From positions 1 to 28,478 of IMG/VR virus record IMGVR_UViG_3300048672_001114: DNA of 28,478 nucleotides. One strand, written 5' to 3'. The translations under genes were made by a program, and so were the position numbers. The notes under the pieces are model-generated. The model was not told where the DNA came from. It saw nothing but the letters and a program-made list of their open reading frames with translations, and ran no database searches. The DNA comes from a virus. Below are positions 28,193 to 28,478 of the stretch, piece after piece (the first letter of the stretch is position 1; each line of letters begins with the position of its first letter).

Positions 28193-28264
28193 AGGTCAGT
28201 AGCTTAATTAAAGCGAGACGGATCAGCTAGACAGATATAGGTTAAACTCCTATCTGGCCTGCCA
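28193..28264 (+). tRNA. tRNA-like sequence lacking a normal anticodon arm
   Basis: Acceptor AGGTCAG/CTGGCCT (7 pairs with one G-T), TA, D-stem GCTT/AAGC with a five-base loop lacking GG, T-arm ATAGG-TTAAACT-CCTAT, discriminator G and CCA. The 22 bases between D- and T-arms have about the right length but give no anticodon stem better than ATC/GAT. Identity cannot be assigned. Confidence 0.5.
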
Positions 28265-28294
28265 AACATTGTAAGTATATTAAGGGAGTAGTGA

Positions 28295-28478
28295 ATGAAG
28301 AAGTTAATTGTTGTGATTGGTTTGTTAGTTTCGTTTAATGTATTTGCATTGGATTGTGATAAGATAACGCCAGCGATTGAAGTTTTTGCTGAAACTGATT
28401 ATAAGAATGCTGATGATGATGTGAAAGAATTCACACGAATGGCAATTGCTGAAGAAATCGGCACTGCTAATATGTTGG
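28295..28478 (+). CDS. Secreted protein, N-terminal part (runs off window)
   Basis: ATG with AAGGGAG 6 bases upstream. MKKLIVVIGLLVSFNVFA is a textbook signal peptide, cleavage before LDCDK. The mature part begins acidic and helical (DCDKITPAIEVFAETDYKN). Open to the window end after 61 codons. Likely periplasmic or inner-membrane; family not recognised. Confidence 0.75.
   Translation, partial: MKKLIVVIGLLVSFNVFALDCDKITPAIEVFAETDYKNADDDVKEFTRMAIAEEIGTANML

Overview
The window looks like part of a large tailed bacteriophage, probably a myovirus-sized or jumbo genome infecting a Gram-negative host. The evidence is AT-rich DNA, a tightly packed and mostly unrecognisable gene set, a DnaB-like helicase fragment, a phage-type Ser/Thr phosphatase, many homing endonucleases (five paralogous minus-strand GIY-YIG genes, one plus-strand GIY-YIG gene, two endonucleases of PD-(D/E)XK or EDxHD type), a run of proteins with T4-like capsid-targeting N-termini, and a long tRNA cluster. 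No host genus can be named from this sequence.

Layout. 1-6280 (plus strand): helicase C-terminal part, a DUF932-like protein, then a coupled operon of two related beta-rich proteins, a PPP phosphatase, a 59-residue protein and a homing endonuclease. 6273-10284 (minus strand): four genes in one overlapping operon with near-identical N-termini resembling phage T4 capsid-targeting peptides, probably proteins packaged in the head. 10386-11813: one G-poor putative membrane-protein gene, then about 850 bases without a confident gene that include a GC-rich, strongly folding island (11549-11701). 11814-23674: short, mostly unknown early-type genes, many with their own sigma70-like promoter with an exact 16-base spacer, interspersed with minus-strand GIY-YIG cassettes that share an almost identical leader. 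This part also holds coupled micro-genes for single-span membrane peptides, a kinase-like protein, a secreted Gly-rich protein and a promoter-to-terminator interval with no gene (21545-21791), probably a small RNA. 23754-28264: tRNA cluster. 28295 to the end: start of a secreted protein.

The most unusual part is the tRNA cluster. Alongside ordinary tRNAs (Gly, Asn, Tyr, Thr, two with CAT anticodons, and an irregular Leu) there are four copies of a structured RNA element (23908-23992, 24730-24809, 24886-25030, 25109-25238). Each has an outer helix P1 and an 8-base-pair inner helix P2. Their sequences differ between copies but pairing is kept, and they are separated by conserved single strands (WTGCG before P2, TTACTTC after P2, a strand ending ATCT or ACCT before the closing P1 strand). 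In the third copy the P2 loop contains a circularly permuted tRNA: the 3' half precedes the 5' half, acceptor and anticodon stems match fully, and the open ends lie in the anticodon loop. The fourth copy holds a degenerate version. A further tRNA (Glu-type) is split by about 880 bases carrying a PD-(D/E)XK endonuclease gene, and several other tRNA-like sequences have abnormal anticodon arms or are reduced to acceptor-plus-T-arm hairpins. I infer an unusual tRNA maturation or tRNA-mobility system; the fold and arrangement are visible in the sequence, the mechanism is not.
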